This document shows, piece by piece, positions 43,195 to 54,650 of a stretch of DNA of 64,000 nt. The position numbers were made by a program, and so were the translations under genes. How positions within the stretch are numbered: the first letter of the stretch is position 1; each line of letters opens with the position of its first letter. The stretch is taken from assembly GCA_021234155.1 (NCBI GenBank), contig JAJEKV010000031.1:8260748-8324747 (forward strand), written 5' to 3'. The notes beneath the pieces are model-generated. The model saw nothing but the letters and a program-made list of their open reading frames with translations, was not told the origin of the DNA and ran no database searches. Origin of the DNA: Isoetes taiwanensis. Lineage: Eukaryota; Streptophyta; Lycopodiopsida; Isoetales; Isoetaceae.

Positions 43195-44570
43195 ATGGCA
43201 ACCACTGCATTCAGGCGATGGTACAGCACCACAGCTCATGTGGCCGAGGCTGACATCAACTCCATCTTCGCCGTCTTCCAGAAGGAGCTTGATGCGAAAG
43301 CTACCATCAATGCCACCTCCTTTTACCAAGACATTATGTTTGAGGCCTACCCAATTACATGTCTATCTCTGTCAATAGGAGGAGGTACTTTTTCTATACA
43401 GTAGCCGTAGCTATTTTCCTATCTCTTCGAGGCCAAACCCAGTTAGGAGAACCCTCAGTACAGCCCTTAGAAGTTGAACCCATGGCCATGGCAGTAGCAG
43501 AAGAGGAGCAGATGTGCCTCGAGTACGAACAGGAGGGAGAAGAGGAAGAACACGGGTCGGATTCAGAAGACATCGACCTAGAATAGGAGAGGCAGCAGGC
43601 AGAGCAACAGCTCCAAAACTTTGAAGAAGGACTCAGAGCAACAAGAAGAGCCCCACCACTTGGGCAAGGAATAACAAGCTTGACTCCAGTGTTCATAGGA
43701 GGAGAAGCATACTTAAGCCTCCATGACATTAAAAATCTTCCAGAATGCAGAGATAGGGGTTTCAGAGTGGATGAAATTCTGCATCTCCTATGGCAACAAC
43801 CAGATCTCGACAACTTCATCGATCGAGAAACTCAAGACTTCTCCATCAGCATAAGGGAAGCTAAGACATACACTGGCGAGACGTCATCGGACATCGAGGC
43901 TTACACAGGCATCAGACAAATGATGACCGAGAGGGAATTGCTGTCAGAAGAAGAGTTCCTGGCAATCCAAGAGCGCATGAGCATTAAGGGAAAGTCGACA
44001 TCAGCACTCTTACCTTACTCATCGGCAACGGCACCAGGGCAGCATGGAGGCAGCATCAACCTGAGGAAATTAGTGCACCAGGATTTCAGAGAACTGGAGG
44101 AGGTGCAGGTTGACGAGTACGCGGGAAGACATAGGGCAACCTCGGCATCTGGTGAGGAAGCAGGGCATGATAAAGCCCTCAGGTACTACCTTCCGTTACT
44201 CCTAGACGGAAGAATAGCGGTTATACACCGCCAATTCAGCCCACGGGGTGAAGAAGGAGTCTTTATGCTTATCGCCCTCTCAGGATTTGGAAATCATGCT
44301 CGATTGACCCCAAACGTCGACCATGTCATACTTATCAAGAGAATGATAGCATTAAGTATCGTCGACTTCGCAATCCCCTATAGATGGCAGGGCAGGTTGG
44401 CAGTGATGGCAGCATATACTTCGGATAGGAGGATCGAGGACTTAGTGATAGCGCTCCAAGGAGGCACGGCCACAAACATCCTCAGGAACCTAGGGAGAAC
44501 AATCGGCACGGTCTTAGTGAAGAAATTTTTGGAGGACAACCCCGATTATTTGAAGAAAATCCAGGAATAA
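43195..44570 (+). pseudogene. second extra gene of the chromovirus, function unknown
   Basis: From ATG 43195 (MATTAFRRWYSTTAHVAEAD) the frame shifts once near 43360-43400, then continues in one frame to TAA 44570 with a single stop at 43584-43586. The product would be about 450 residues: a short N-terminal domain ending in a hydrophobic FFYTVAVAIFLSLRGQ, an acidic Glu-rich hinge, and a conserved-looking globular C-terminus of 296 residues (LPLLLDGRIAVIHRQFSPRGEEGVF, VDFAIPYRWQGRLAVMAAYTSDRRIEDLV). I recognise no family. It is not gag, which follows separately. Position and promoter parallel the H3-like gene. Confidence 0.6.
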
Positions 44571-44744
44571 AATTAGAAATGTTAAAAAAAAAAAATATTC
44601 TGATATCTTGGATGTATAAGTATTATTATGAATGTAAATGGTAATCTCAATTATGTTCTCTTAGTATATTTTGTCCCCACAATTATATCATCAAACAACC
44701 AATGCAATGACAAAACAATGATAATCATCAGAGTATAATCTAAT

Positions 44745-45960
44745 GTGTATGCAGCTAGAGTACCTAGAAATGTTGAACAACAAGGACATCATGACCAAGA
44801 GCGTACTCCACCAAGGCGTTTCCAGCCAAGAAACCTACGCCAAGAGTTTGATGCAGTAACATCAGAGGAAGAGCTATCACAGATTCGATCCGACATTCAT
44901 GAGATAAGGGCATTATTGGCAGTAGCAGCAATAGGAGGGCAAGATCAGAATGTGCCATTGCCAGAAACACCGACCGACTGAACAGTACAACAAAGGAAGA
45001 GAAGCCACAGAAGAAGGTCCCCTAGCTCGGGTTCCTCCGACTCTAGACTGATTTCGGATCGGAAGAGCAGGAGGAGAGACAGAACCAACGAGATGACCCA
45101 AGCCGTGATAGGGGCAGGGCACAATCTGAATATCAGAAGAAGGTCGACTCAGCACTTAGCAATGTCTGGAAAGCAAGAAAGCTCGAGCAGTTCTCTGGAG
45201 ACACCAGATCCGAAATGGAAGCAGAAGCGTGGCTTGATGAAATGAGGGAATATGGTAACGCTCATAGCATGAAGGACAAGGACAAAGGCAGAGTAGCTAC
45301 AGCCAACCTGAAGGGAGCAGCTAAGATTTGGTGGAAGGGCTACGCCAAAGCACATGGACTGAGCAGGGGTTGCAGGTTCAAAAAGTTTGCTAAGGCATTC
45401 AAGCGCCATTATGTACCAAGAGAGCATAAGTGTCACATGATGCAACAGTTTTACCGATTGCAGCAGGGCAACAAATCAGTTCAGAAGTACACGGAAGAAT
45501 TCATGAGACTAAGGCTTTATGTGCCGAAGTTGAGTGAAAGGCACGCAGTGGAGGGCTACATAGAAGGGTTGAATGAGGAGATCAGCTAGTAAGAGCAATC
45601 AACCCTAGGATGGTGTCAGAAGCGGAATCCAAAGCAGTCAGCTTGCAAGGGACGAGAATTCAAGAGAATGCACCAAGGCAGCAGTATTACCATGACAAGG
45701 GAAAGGGCACGGGAAGCTATAGCCCAAGAGCGGCGAGCCCAGCAGCCAGCAAGCCTCAGTACAACGCTAATTACAGGAAACAGGGCAATGCAAACTCTGG
45801 CAAGCAGGATAAGAAACAGGTGACCTTCAAAGAGCAAGGAGGGGGGATCCAACTATTCCAAGACAGTGAGACAGTTTTTTTAATCCATTCTCAAAGAGAA
45901 GAAGCAGGAGTGCATAGAAAAGCAGTTGTGCTGCAGGTGTTTCCAACCAGGGCATAGGAC
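44745..45960 (+). pseudogene. gag: gag polyprotein
   Basis: An N-terminal coiled-coil piece is read at 44745-44981. The Retrotrans_gag domain lies at 45130-45589 (KLEQFSGDTRSEMEAEAWLDEM, then FKRHYVP, LQQGNKSVQKYTEEFMRL). A Lys/Gln-rich linker follows, then the zinc knuckle CRCFQPGHRTNNC, part of a perfect CX2CX4HX4C motif at about 45925-45970 in another frame. A stop at 45587-45589 and several frame changes break it. Gag would form the virus-like particle and bind RNA. Confidence 0.8.
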
Positions 45961-46139
45961 AAACAACTGCCCCTTGATGATGAATGCGGCATTAGCGGAA
46001 ATGGGATGGGAGACACCAATGGAAGCTGACGATGACGATGCACCGGACTATATTCATGGTGAGTGCCATATTTTCGCAGCTATTGACACGGAACGCAAAA
46101 AGCCAGTACCAAGTAATCTCCACAACTGGGAAAGCCAAG

Positions 46140-47794
46140 GAGAAATCTTTCATAGTCTTGATAGATACAGGGAGCACCTATAACTTTGCATCGCCAAGAC
46201 ATTGAAGCTTAAGCCCTTGAAGTTAAAGCCTAGACCGGTTGTATTGGCTAGTGGAGCAATCAGGCATACAACAGGAAAAAGAATTAACTTCAACGTAGAC
46301 TTGCCGGGAGTCAACGTAGCATTGGGAGCTGAAGTGATGAACATCGGCAAATATGATTTGATAATAGGAATGGAGTATCTTGAACCAGCAGGAGCCATCA
46401 TTGATTGTGGGAAACGTAAGGTGACCTTAACAACGCCGGAAGGCAAGATCATCGAGATAGCAGGTAAAGAAGTAACACCAATTATGCAATGCATGTCGAG
46501 TGAGAAATTACTTAAGTGCATAAGGAAGGAGCAAGTGGCCTACATCTTCAGACTCCAAGCGGACGAGGAAGAGACGAAAGAAGAGAAGGAGGCCAAAGCA
46601 TTGAAAAAGCTCCCAAAGCCTAGAGCAAAGTTGATAAAGGAATTTCATGACTTGTTTCCTGATGAGATCAAGCGGCTTCCACCCTATAGAGGAGTCGAGT
46701 GTGAAATAACACTTGAACCAGGGACTAAGCCAACTAGCAAGGCACATTATAGAATGTCAACCGAAGAGTTGACGGAGTTGAAGAAGCAACTGCAAGAATT
46801 GCTAGACCTGGGGTTCATAAGACCTAGTGTCTCTCCTTTTGGAGCGCCTATCCTTTTAATGAAGAAGAAGGATGGAAGCCTTAGGATGTGCATTGACTAC
46901 CGCCAGTTAAATAAGCACACCATTAAGAATAAGTATGCCTTGCGTAGATCAGATTATCTCATGGACCAGTTGCAGGGAGCGAAGGTCTTTTCTAAGATAG
47001 ACTTGAGATCAGGTTATCACCAGATCAGGATCAAGGAAGAAGACATCTACAAGTCGGCTTTCAGAACGAGATATGGCCACTATGAGTTCACGGTGATGCC
47101 ATTCGGTTTGTCCAATGCCCCAGCAACTTTCATGAGGCTTATGAACGACGTCTTCCGCGAATTCTTAGATGCTTTCAACATAGTCTTCTTTGACGACATC
47201 CTAGTTTACAGCAAGTCCTTGGAGGAACATGCCCAACACTTGAGGAAGGTACTCGAGAAGTTGAGGAGGCATCAACTCTTTGCGAAGCTATCTAAGTGTC
47301 ACTTCGCAACAGAAAGAGTGGAGTACTTAGGGCATGTGATCACAGTAGAAGGCATCTCCACCGACCCTGCAAAGATTGAAGCAGTGATTGATTGGCCCGC
47401 ACCGAAGAACACACATGAAGTGAGGAGTTTTCTCGGCCTAGCAGGCTATTATAGAAAATTCATCAAGAACTTTGCAAAGGTAGCAGCGCCATTGACGGAC
47501 CTCACCAAAGTAGGGAAGATAAAAGATTGGGCAATTCATTGGCAAAGTAAGGCCTAGAAAGCTTTTGACACATTCAAGGAAGCATTGACAACGGCGCCAG
47601 TTTTGGTCTTACCAGACCCGGCCAAAGATAAGCTTGTGGCGACGGACGCTAGTAGAATAGGAAAGGGTAATGGCCTATGATTCGAAGAAAGTGAATGATG
47701 CGGAGCAGCGCTACCCAACACATGATCAGGAGCTTCTGGCTATAGTAAGAGCTTTAAGAATTTGGAGGCACTATCTATTGGGGAGAAGATTCCA
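46140..47794 (+). pseudogene. pol: pol, first part: protease, reverse transcriptase, start of RNase H
   Basis: The aspartic protease motif [10 protein letters not shown] is at 46158-46187, in a frame that stops just after. The main frame 46202-47557 holds the protease end ([12 protein letters not shown]) and reverse transcriptase: [53 protein letters not shown], and the catalytic [10 protein letters not shown] near 47183-47212, where Ty3 usually has (Y/F)xDD. A TAG at 47555-47557 and a shift precede RNase H (VATDAS, then SKKVNDAEQRYPTHDQELLAIV). The gene is cut at 47794 by the DNA transposon. Confidence 0.9.
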
Positions 47795-47963
47795 GGGTAG
47801 AAGCATGAAAGGGTGGGCAAAAAAAGTGCTCGTATTTTACATTTACAAATTCAAAATGTAAGGAAATCCCTCCCCCCCAGAAATTATTATTCTTGGAATG
47901 AATCATTAATAGGGCAAATAATTTTGAACTCTCCTCCCGCGCTCTGTTCAACCTTCCTCCCGC

Positions 47964-48075
47964 TCGAACCTCCATAGCCGAAAGCTTGACATCCATATTC
48001 GAACCTCCATAGCCGAAAGCTTGACATCCATATTCGAACCTCCATAGCCAAGATCAGGACCTCCATAGCCAAAAG
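47964..48075. repeat. 35-bp tandem repeat near the left end of the DNA transposon
   Basis: Three units starting at 47964, 47999 and 48034 of TCGAACCTCCATAGCC plus AAAGCTTGACATCC-type sequence, with a fourth, partial unit. Subterminal repeats are common in DNA transposons and may bind the transposase. Confidence 0.75.
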
Positions 48076-48114
48076 CTTGCATTTTCAAAGAGCTGAAGCA
48101 CCAGGGAAGAGATC

Positions 48115-49096
48115 ATGACGAAACAGCTTGGAACAAAGACATCTCCAAGGAAATCTCCTCGCAACAAACATGTAAAGCCCATGCCAAGGTCTCCCACTAG
48201 AACTTGCCAAAACTCAAGAGTGGGTCTTCTTCAGATCGGGAGGTCTTGCCGCCCGAGTTTGACAAGGTAAGCATCAGGCAGCTTAGGAGCAACAATTTTG
48301 ATAGCATGTTTCCAGGGCTAGTGCAAATAGTGCAGGATGTTTGGGGTTATGAAGCCCCTGCTGTTAGGGGTTATCAAGAGTGCAGGATTAAGCCTGGTTG
48401 GATGGCAGATTTTTTTCTGTGTATGAGCACCTTTTTTGTAGGAGGGACATTGCAAATCATCACATTCCATTGTATTTTGCCCGAGCATATGCACTTCATT
48501 ACAAAGGAGTAAGCATTGATTGGGATGAGGTGAAAGCAAGTGCAAGTCTTCATTCAAAAGGCTCTCAAAAAGAATCTGACCTGATAGAATTAGCTACAGT
48601 AAAGTCTTCCAATGTTAAAGCTATTAAATGTATGCCTCAGGTAGAATTGGGGCAGCAGTTGGAAATGATGAAAAGGTGGAGGGAAACAAGAGCATTAGAT
48701 TCTGCCTCCATGCTTGATGAAATCTGAGACTTTAAAAGAGAAAAGGAAAACAATGGAAATTGAACTGTTGAAGCATGAGAGTGATAAGAGCTTCTTGACA
48801 AGACTTGTGCAGAGTAAAGATGCAAAAATATGTGAGCAGTTCAAATTATGGCAGGTTTAAAAGCAAGCGGGAAGCCAACTGATGTGCAAATGGCTTTGGC
48901 ATCCCATTTAGAGGAGGAGAAATCAAGTTATATTGCTGACTTAGATGCTCTAATGATTCCCATTGATTGTTTAAAGGCTGATTTGCAAGAATTAGAAGCT
49001 GCCTTTGAAAAAATCAGCAAGGATTTGGAAGTTAATTCCAACTGTGAGAATAGAATAAAGGAGATGACTAAGCATTTAGAAAGATCAGACCGATAG
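48115..49096 (+). pseudogene. coiled-coil protein gene of the DNA transposon
   Basis: ATG 48115 gives a basic N-terminus (KTSPRKSPRNKHVK). Further frames read LRSNNFDSMFPGLVQIVQDVWGYEAPAVRGY, then a helical region LGQQLEMMKRWRETRALDSASM and a C-terminal coiled coil (LEEEKSSYIADLDAL...LEAAFEKISKDLEVN). At least three frame changes or introns are needed. No known family is recognised; similar low-complexity accessory proteins occur in large plant DNA transposons. Confidence 0.45.
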
Positions 49097-49872
49097 GCCT
49101 GCAGCCCGCCTCCCATACTCGCAAGAAGGCGGGCGCTTCATTCTCACATATAAGCAATACTTGCAGCAGCTGCAATGATTGCCTTGACTCGACCATGGTA
49201 ATATCTCCACTTTATGGTCATACATATTGTCTATTTTGTCTTATATTCAGGGTTTCAACGATGAATACATGTGTACATGATTGTTTATGGTCCGAGGACC
49301 TGCGACATTGCTTAGGAATCCCTTCCGAAGGTACATCTATTTCTATTTTGATTACATAATTAGTTTGAGTGTACTTAGATGTAGTTAGTTTCCATCATGT
49401 ACATAACTGTATTAACATTTGATTTGGCGTGGTTTTGTCTTTACTGTAAAGAGGAAATGTATTTGCTTCTGTACTTTACATTTACATGTGCCATGAAGTG
49501 CTTTTCTGGAATTCCTTTACAGGGTGTATTGCATTGACTGTACTTTGCATTTACATGTGATCAGAAATGCATATGAATTTGATATTTGACTTTCCTTTAC
49601 ATTCAATGCTGAATGATGTATTTGATAGGGTGTATTGATAAAATATTTTGTTCTGAAATGTACACTAATGTACTTCTATTTTGTCGTTACATTATCAGCA
49701 GAAAGTTTGCCTGTAGTAAAAACCTACTTGCATGTAATTAACATTTGTTCTGTTTTGATTTGCATCTGATTGTTTTTTCTTCAGATTTTGCTTCTATCTA
49801 CTCTACATCTCCCCTTGATTCTGAATCAAGTGTTTACATTTCTTATTGACACCCAATTGTGTCAATGCAGAC
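49097..49872. other. gene-free stretch with TTTACATGT words
   Basis: AT-rich; TTTACATTTACATGTG-like words recur at about 49480-49740. This is probably intergenic, or an intron, of the transposon. Confidence 0.4.
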
Positions 49873-51810
49873 ATGGGTAGTATCAAGAAAGGAAGAAGTA
49901 AAACTGCAGGTAAACTAAACAATTCATGTTTCGTGCACTATGCTTAAGTTCTGAATATAGCAAAATTTCATGTTGTAGGTGAAAAGAAGAATGTTATTGA
50001 GAAGGGGTTGCATTTACCATTCTCGGACATCCCAATTCTTTGAACACGGCACAAAAGATGCTTAGCTGCTATCGATGTTGGAAGTCCATCCACATCTACA
50101 TCACCTTTGAGAATTGCAACAACTCATAAGCAATCGGTCTGATTTGGAGACGAGGGGTATGTGGAAGGTAGGGTGATTACATTCGATTACATTAAGATTG
50201 CATCTGTTGTAGTTAGAGTTCACTAATGTTCAATATTTTTTGCGGAGGTTGTTTTCCAAAAAAGAGAACCACCTGTTGAAGCCGAAGCTGCTATTATTGA
50301 ACAACTAGTTGAAAGCCCGAGAAAAGTAATTCTCTCTCCTTTTTTGGGGTTTCTTTTTTTATTTTTGAAACTTACGTTGGCGTGTTTCTGAGATAAAAAT
50401 TACTGAAGATGTTGGTGACGACATTGAAAACAGTCCTGAAGCTGCTGTTTTTCAAGTTGAGGAAAAGGCTTGTTCTTTGGCAGGTACGTGTTTCTTTTTT
50501 TGTCTTGCTTTCAAAACATTAGAATGAAGCACTTTCTTGTCTTCAGAGACTTGCGACGATTCAAAGGAGCTAGATGATGTTGAAGAAGCCTTGGAGATTG
50601 CAATACAAGGCAACGACTAAGTTTATGGTCAAAGCCGATGCCAAAAAAAATTGGAAAAAAGAGTGCAAACCAGAGCAGGGACATCCGCTGCAAAACGGTA
50701 ATTGCTAGCTTACATTGACTTACTTATACTTCAGTAGCTTATTATATTTTACTCGTTTTGCAGGTCTAAACCACTGGAAACAGAGATTGGAAGGTATCAA
50801 TTTATGCTTTATTGTCATGGATCAATTGTTAATATGACACTAACATTGACTTACTTATACTTCAGTAGCTTATTATATTCTACTCGTTTTGCAGGTCTAA
50901 ACCACTGGAAACATAGATTGGAAGGTATCAATTTATGCTTTATTGTCATGGATCAATTGTTAATATGACACTAACATCTTGGATCTGACAACAGAAATGA
51001 TGACAAGGATAAACTTATGGAATTCCGCGCATTCAAGAACCTGTCCAACCGGCTGAAATGAAAGTGGTTGCATCTGACATAGCAATTTTATGTGCAACTA
51101 ACTCTAAAATGAGTAGCCGCTTAGTGGATCTTTATGGCAGGTAATAACCTGGTTGTAACCGAGCTGTATTTGTTGCTATTCCTTGTCTCTAATGTTAATC
51201 TTAATCTAATCCAGGTGCTTGTATGAGACATTGCCTTTCGAGTGGAAGAGCAAAATCTTTTTTTATCCTGCTTACAACTATATAAGGTTTAGAGAAGCTA
51301 CCAGCAGCAAAAGAAAGGGTGAATCAGCTGAAGGATCACTGAATGTCATTGAAATAGTGAAATCAGGGATGAAGGGGATTGTGGTAGCTAAATGCCATCA
51401 TATCCTTGCACCTATCCTTGAGAATGACCATTTTGTCTTTGGCTGTTTTACGCCGCACCATCGATTCAAGATCCTACCGCACTGGAAATTCACGTCTTGA
51501 ATCCTCTTACAGGTTATGCGACGAACGAGAAAGCAATCAAAGGGTATGTAATACTTTAAGTTGTTGCTTTGCTTTTCTTCGCTAATTCGGTCTGCTAAAT
51601 TTCGTGATATGTAGGCTGCACACACAAATGTTAACCACATCGATCGGTCAAGTATCTAGAGGCGTCGATTTCATGAAGAGAAATAATGTTAATCGGATTC
51701 AGCAAGTAGAGGTGCCACGCAGCCGGATTTAACATCATGTGGGTTGTATGTGATGGGATTTATGCACAAATATGTTGAAGCTCTTGTCTCTACGGTAGAG
51801 ATATGGAAGT
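49873..51810 (+). pseudogene. Ulp1-like cysteine protease gene of the DNA transposon
   Basis: Small exons joined by GT-AG introns begin at ATG 49873 (MGSIKKGRSKTAG). A segment near 51060-51140 reads VVASDIAILCATNSKMSSRLVDLYG. The next exon, near 51214-51500, contains HHILAPILENDHFVFGCF, where DHF would hold the catalytic His. The Cys exon near 51700-51810 reads DLTSCGLYVMGFMHKYVEAL, resembling the Ulp1 Q/D-x-x-SCG signature. A 131-bp exon-intron unit is duplicated at 50712-50973. Frame breaks are present. The protease call rests mainly on the SCG segment and gene context. Confidence 0.5.
50712..50973. repeat. two tandem copies of a 131-bp exon-intron unit
   Basis: ACATTGACTTACTTATACTT begins each copy (50712 and 50843). 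Each includes a 3' splice site (CGTTTTGCAG) and a short exon GTCTAAACCACTGG. The copies are almost identical, so the duplication is recent. Confidence 0.85.
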
Positions 51811-52295
51811 AAGTTGTATGCCTTCCTTTGTATGTCTGCATCTCATGTTCCTTTAAATATTTCTAACCTTATTTATGGATGTCACGATTACATCTAAATG
51901 GTTCTCTCATGAATACATGCATCCACGGCGACAATTTCTAATAGATGATTTGGTCATGCATTGTGATGCCAATCCGAAAGAACGTATCGGCCAGCCCCTC
52001 CTGATTTACGAAATGATCATGAGTCCGAGTATCGATTTTGCAAGATGAACTATGTAACGGGCTTATATATATCTTTTTTGTTCACATTTGTGTTCACATT
52101 TCCTATCATAAGGAATGTGTAAATGACACTATCTTTGAATAGTATACTCATGATAGTATACTTTATGACTATGTAAGTTTTTTTTTTTTTTTTTTTGAAG
52201 ACAAAAGATTTCTGATTTAAAGAAGCCTTGTACCCTTTTTGGTCGGTCAAAACAGGTTACTTGATTGTTTTCGGTGATATATTTTGTGACCTTGT

Positions 52296-52880
52296 ACCAC
52301 ACCACACCCCACAACACCACACCACAATCCACAACACCACACCACCACACCCCACCACACTCCACCACACCACATGGGACCACCACACACCACTACACAC
52401 ACACCACCACCACCCCCCCACCACCACCCCCCACCACCACCACACACCACACACCACCCCCCCCACCACCACCTCCACCACCGCTCCACACTCCACCATT
52501 TGGTGTATGGTGTATGGTGTGTGGTGGTGAATGGTGTGGTGTGTGGTGGGGAGTGTGGTGAATGGTGTGGTGTGTGGTGGGATGTGCTCGCTCAGTGAAC
52601 ATGATAGTTGGTGTATGGTCTATGGTGTATGGTGTGTGGTGAATGGTGTGGTGTGTGTGTGGGTGTGTGTGTGTGGGTGGGTGAATGGTGTGGTGTGTGG
52701 TGGGATGTGCCTGCTTAAGTGAATATGATAGTTGATGTATGGTCTATGGTGTATGGTGTGTGGTGAATGGTGTGGTGTGTGGTGGGATGTGTGGTGAATG
52801 GTGTGGTGTGTGGTGGGATGTGCTCGTTACGGGTGAATATGATAGTGTGGGGCATGGTATAGTGCATGGTTTGGTGTGGT
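52296..52880. repeat. CCACCACAC / GTGTGGTG minisatellite with a strand switch
   Basis: From about 52296 to 52499 the plus strand is almost only C and A (CACCACACC words). From 52500 on it is G/T-rich (GGTGTATGGTGTGTGGTG). The two halves are reverse complements in style and can pair. The right half also has a higher-order unit with GGGATGTGC and TGATAGTT(G) at about 52573, 52702 and 52815. Apparent proteins in this stretch are artefacts of composition. Confidence 0.85.
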
Positions 52881-53495
52881 ATACACACCCTAACAGTTTA
52901 GTGTTCATTTCATGCGAGATGGTATTGTTCAAGAGGTTTTACGGACCAACATCCGAGAAATTTTTGGCGTGCTTGCTTGATGCTTCAAGATGCATTTAAA
53001 GAAAAATACTCTGAACATATTTTCCTATTGGCTTCTTTGGTTACCATATTTTGTTAGTGTCGGATCATAAATTACGCACCTTAAAATTCCTTGTTGGCTT
53101 TAATGTTTGTTTTGGTATACTATTTCAAGAATTGTACTTTGCATTTTATAATTAATGACAAAACTCGTCATTAACTTGAGTTGCACCAAAAACTTGAGTT
53201 GCAAACTAAGTACCAAACATGTTTCTTATATCTATCTGAGAAAAGGATAGAAATTCGAGTTAACTAAAAAGAACAAATGGAAACTTCGGAGAACAGTTAA
53301 AAGCAAAAAATAGTCACAACAAAAGAGAGAAAAAGGAGTTACATCATTAATGAAAAAGCTTTACAAAAATGGAGTCACAAGGACTATTGCAAAACAAGTT
53401 GAATTAAAAAGCTTTACAAAGAATAGTCACAAGGACTATTACCAAAAAAATTGAAACCAGGGATTACAAAAAACAAGGCTTGATCTTCAGGCCAT
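52881..53495. other. gene-free AT-rich stretch
   Basis: No family recognised on either strand. Repeated words AAAAGCTTTACAAA and CACAAGGACTATT occur at about 53355-53445. Confidence 0.35.
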
Positions 53496-53499
53496 CTTC

Positions 53500-53827
53500 A
53501 GCTCTATATGAAGGTCGTCCTCCATGGCATACATCTTCATTTCGAGGAGTCTCCCTCGTCGAGGTAAGCCTCATGCACCCACTCGATCACCCTGCAACGA
53601 AGCGGCGACTGATGATCCATGATGAGCTTCTCCACCTGCGGTGGAGTGAACCCGCCCGATCAGAAACGGGTGGCCTCCGGAGGAAGACACGGATTCTCCG
53701 AAGGAAGACACGGATCCTCCGGAGGAAGAGGTCCTCCGGAGGAAGAGGAGGACCGTGCTGGCGGGGGAGGAGCAGGCACAATGGCCGGGATAGTGTTCCT
53801 GCGGAGTGTGGTCTTGAACTTGGCCAT
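53500..53827 (-). pseudogene. small proline- and serine-rich gene candidate in the DNA transposon
   Basis: Minus-strand ATG at 53827 (MAKFKTTLRRNTIPAIVPAPPPPAR) leads into a GC-rich repeat of GGAGGAAGACACGGAT type (53680-53760), then GGFTPPQVEKLIMDHQSPLRCRVIEWVHEAYLDEG after one stop. The non-repetitive end looks like real protein. No family recognised; low confidence. Confidence 0.3.
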
Positions 53828-54163
53828 GGCGGAAGTGACGGAGATGGACGGAATGGGGAAGGAGTGAAGGAGATGGTGGAATAGACGATGGGGACGGAAT
53901 GAAGCTGCAGGGCAGAATTTTGGGAATAAAAGGGATGTTTGCATGCATACGATTTTGTTTTGGGAATTAGGCAGAAGAGGAAAGGGATGTATCCATGCAT
54001 AAGATTTCACACCTCGGGAGCCGATCCACCCACCTCAATATTTTTGCAAATGTAAAATGTATAGGTTGAACCATATTATGAGACCAATTGCTTGGTATGC
54101 AAGCACAACCCTAACACAAAGTTAGCAATATCCCACATGCATATATCACAAAAATCGTGCGCA

Positions 54164-54173
54164 TATATAAATA
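54164..54173 (+). promoter_or_regulatory. TATA box of the small Cys-rich gene
   Basis: TATATAAATA in CATATATAAATAGGG, 63 bp before ATG 54227, with a plausible short leader. Confidence 0.55.
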
Positions 54174-54226
54174 GGGTTTTGCTGCTTCATTGATAAGTGT
54201 GGATAGAGATTAGATGTTGAAAAGTT

Positions 54227-54409
54227 ATGGCTCGCTGGGCTTGTAATCTTGATTCTGAGGGGGCGTGTCATAACTGTCCAAGATGTAATCCTAGTCCACC
54301 CTTTTTTTTTAGTAATGGGCTCAAATATCCCACATGCATTCAATGTTCCACATGTTACCAAATCAACAATTGCCAAATCAACAAATGCCAAATGAATGGA
54401 TTATGTTAA
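54227..54409 (+). CDS. small cysteine-rich protein, 60 aa
   Basis: An intact frame with MARWACNLDSEG at the start and eight cysteines, including CHNCPRC and CIQCSTC. It has a good TATA box and no signal peptide, so a zinc-binding peptide is more likely than a secreted one. Its family is unknown. It lies inside the DNA transposon, 60 bp before the heat-shock-like array. Confidence 0.45.
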   Translation: MARWACNLDSEGACHNCPRCNPSPPFFFSNGLKYPTCIQCSTCYQINNCQINKCQMNGLC

Positions 54410-54472
54410 GGCATATTGTGTACCTATGCATATTGTGTTTGGTAAAGCGTGAGTCAACAATATAGAGATAAC

Positions 54473-54650
54473 AAGGAATATTCCTTATTACCTTGAAAGG
54501 AATATTCCTTTTTGCATTGAAAGGAATATTCCTTAGTGCCTAGTTATCAAGAATATTCCTTATTACCTTCAAAGGAATATTCTTTAGTTTGTTTAAGTGC
54601 ACCCATAGTTACAAGGAATATTCCTTATTACATTGAAAGGAATATTCCAC
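54473..54650. promoter_or_regulatory. array of seven heat-shock-element-like palindromes
   Basis: AAGGAATATTCCTT or a close variant at 54473, 54497, 54521, 54549, 54572, 54613 and 54637. The core GAATATTC fits the heat-shock-factor pattern nGAAnnTTCn. The units alternate with ATTACCTTG-like spacers. Position is between the small Cys-rich gene and the minus-strand transposase, so either could be the target. Confidence 0.7.

Noticed and set aside
52228-52932. Several long Thr/Pro/His- or Gly/Val-rich frames on both strands
   Set aside because: They follow from the CACCAC/GTGGTG repeat composition.
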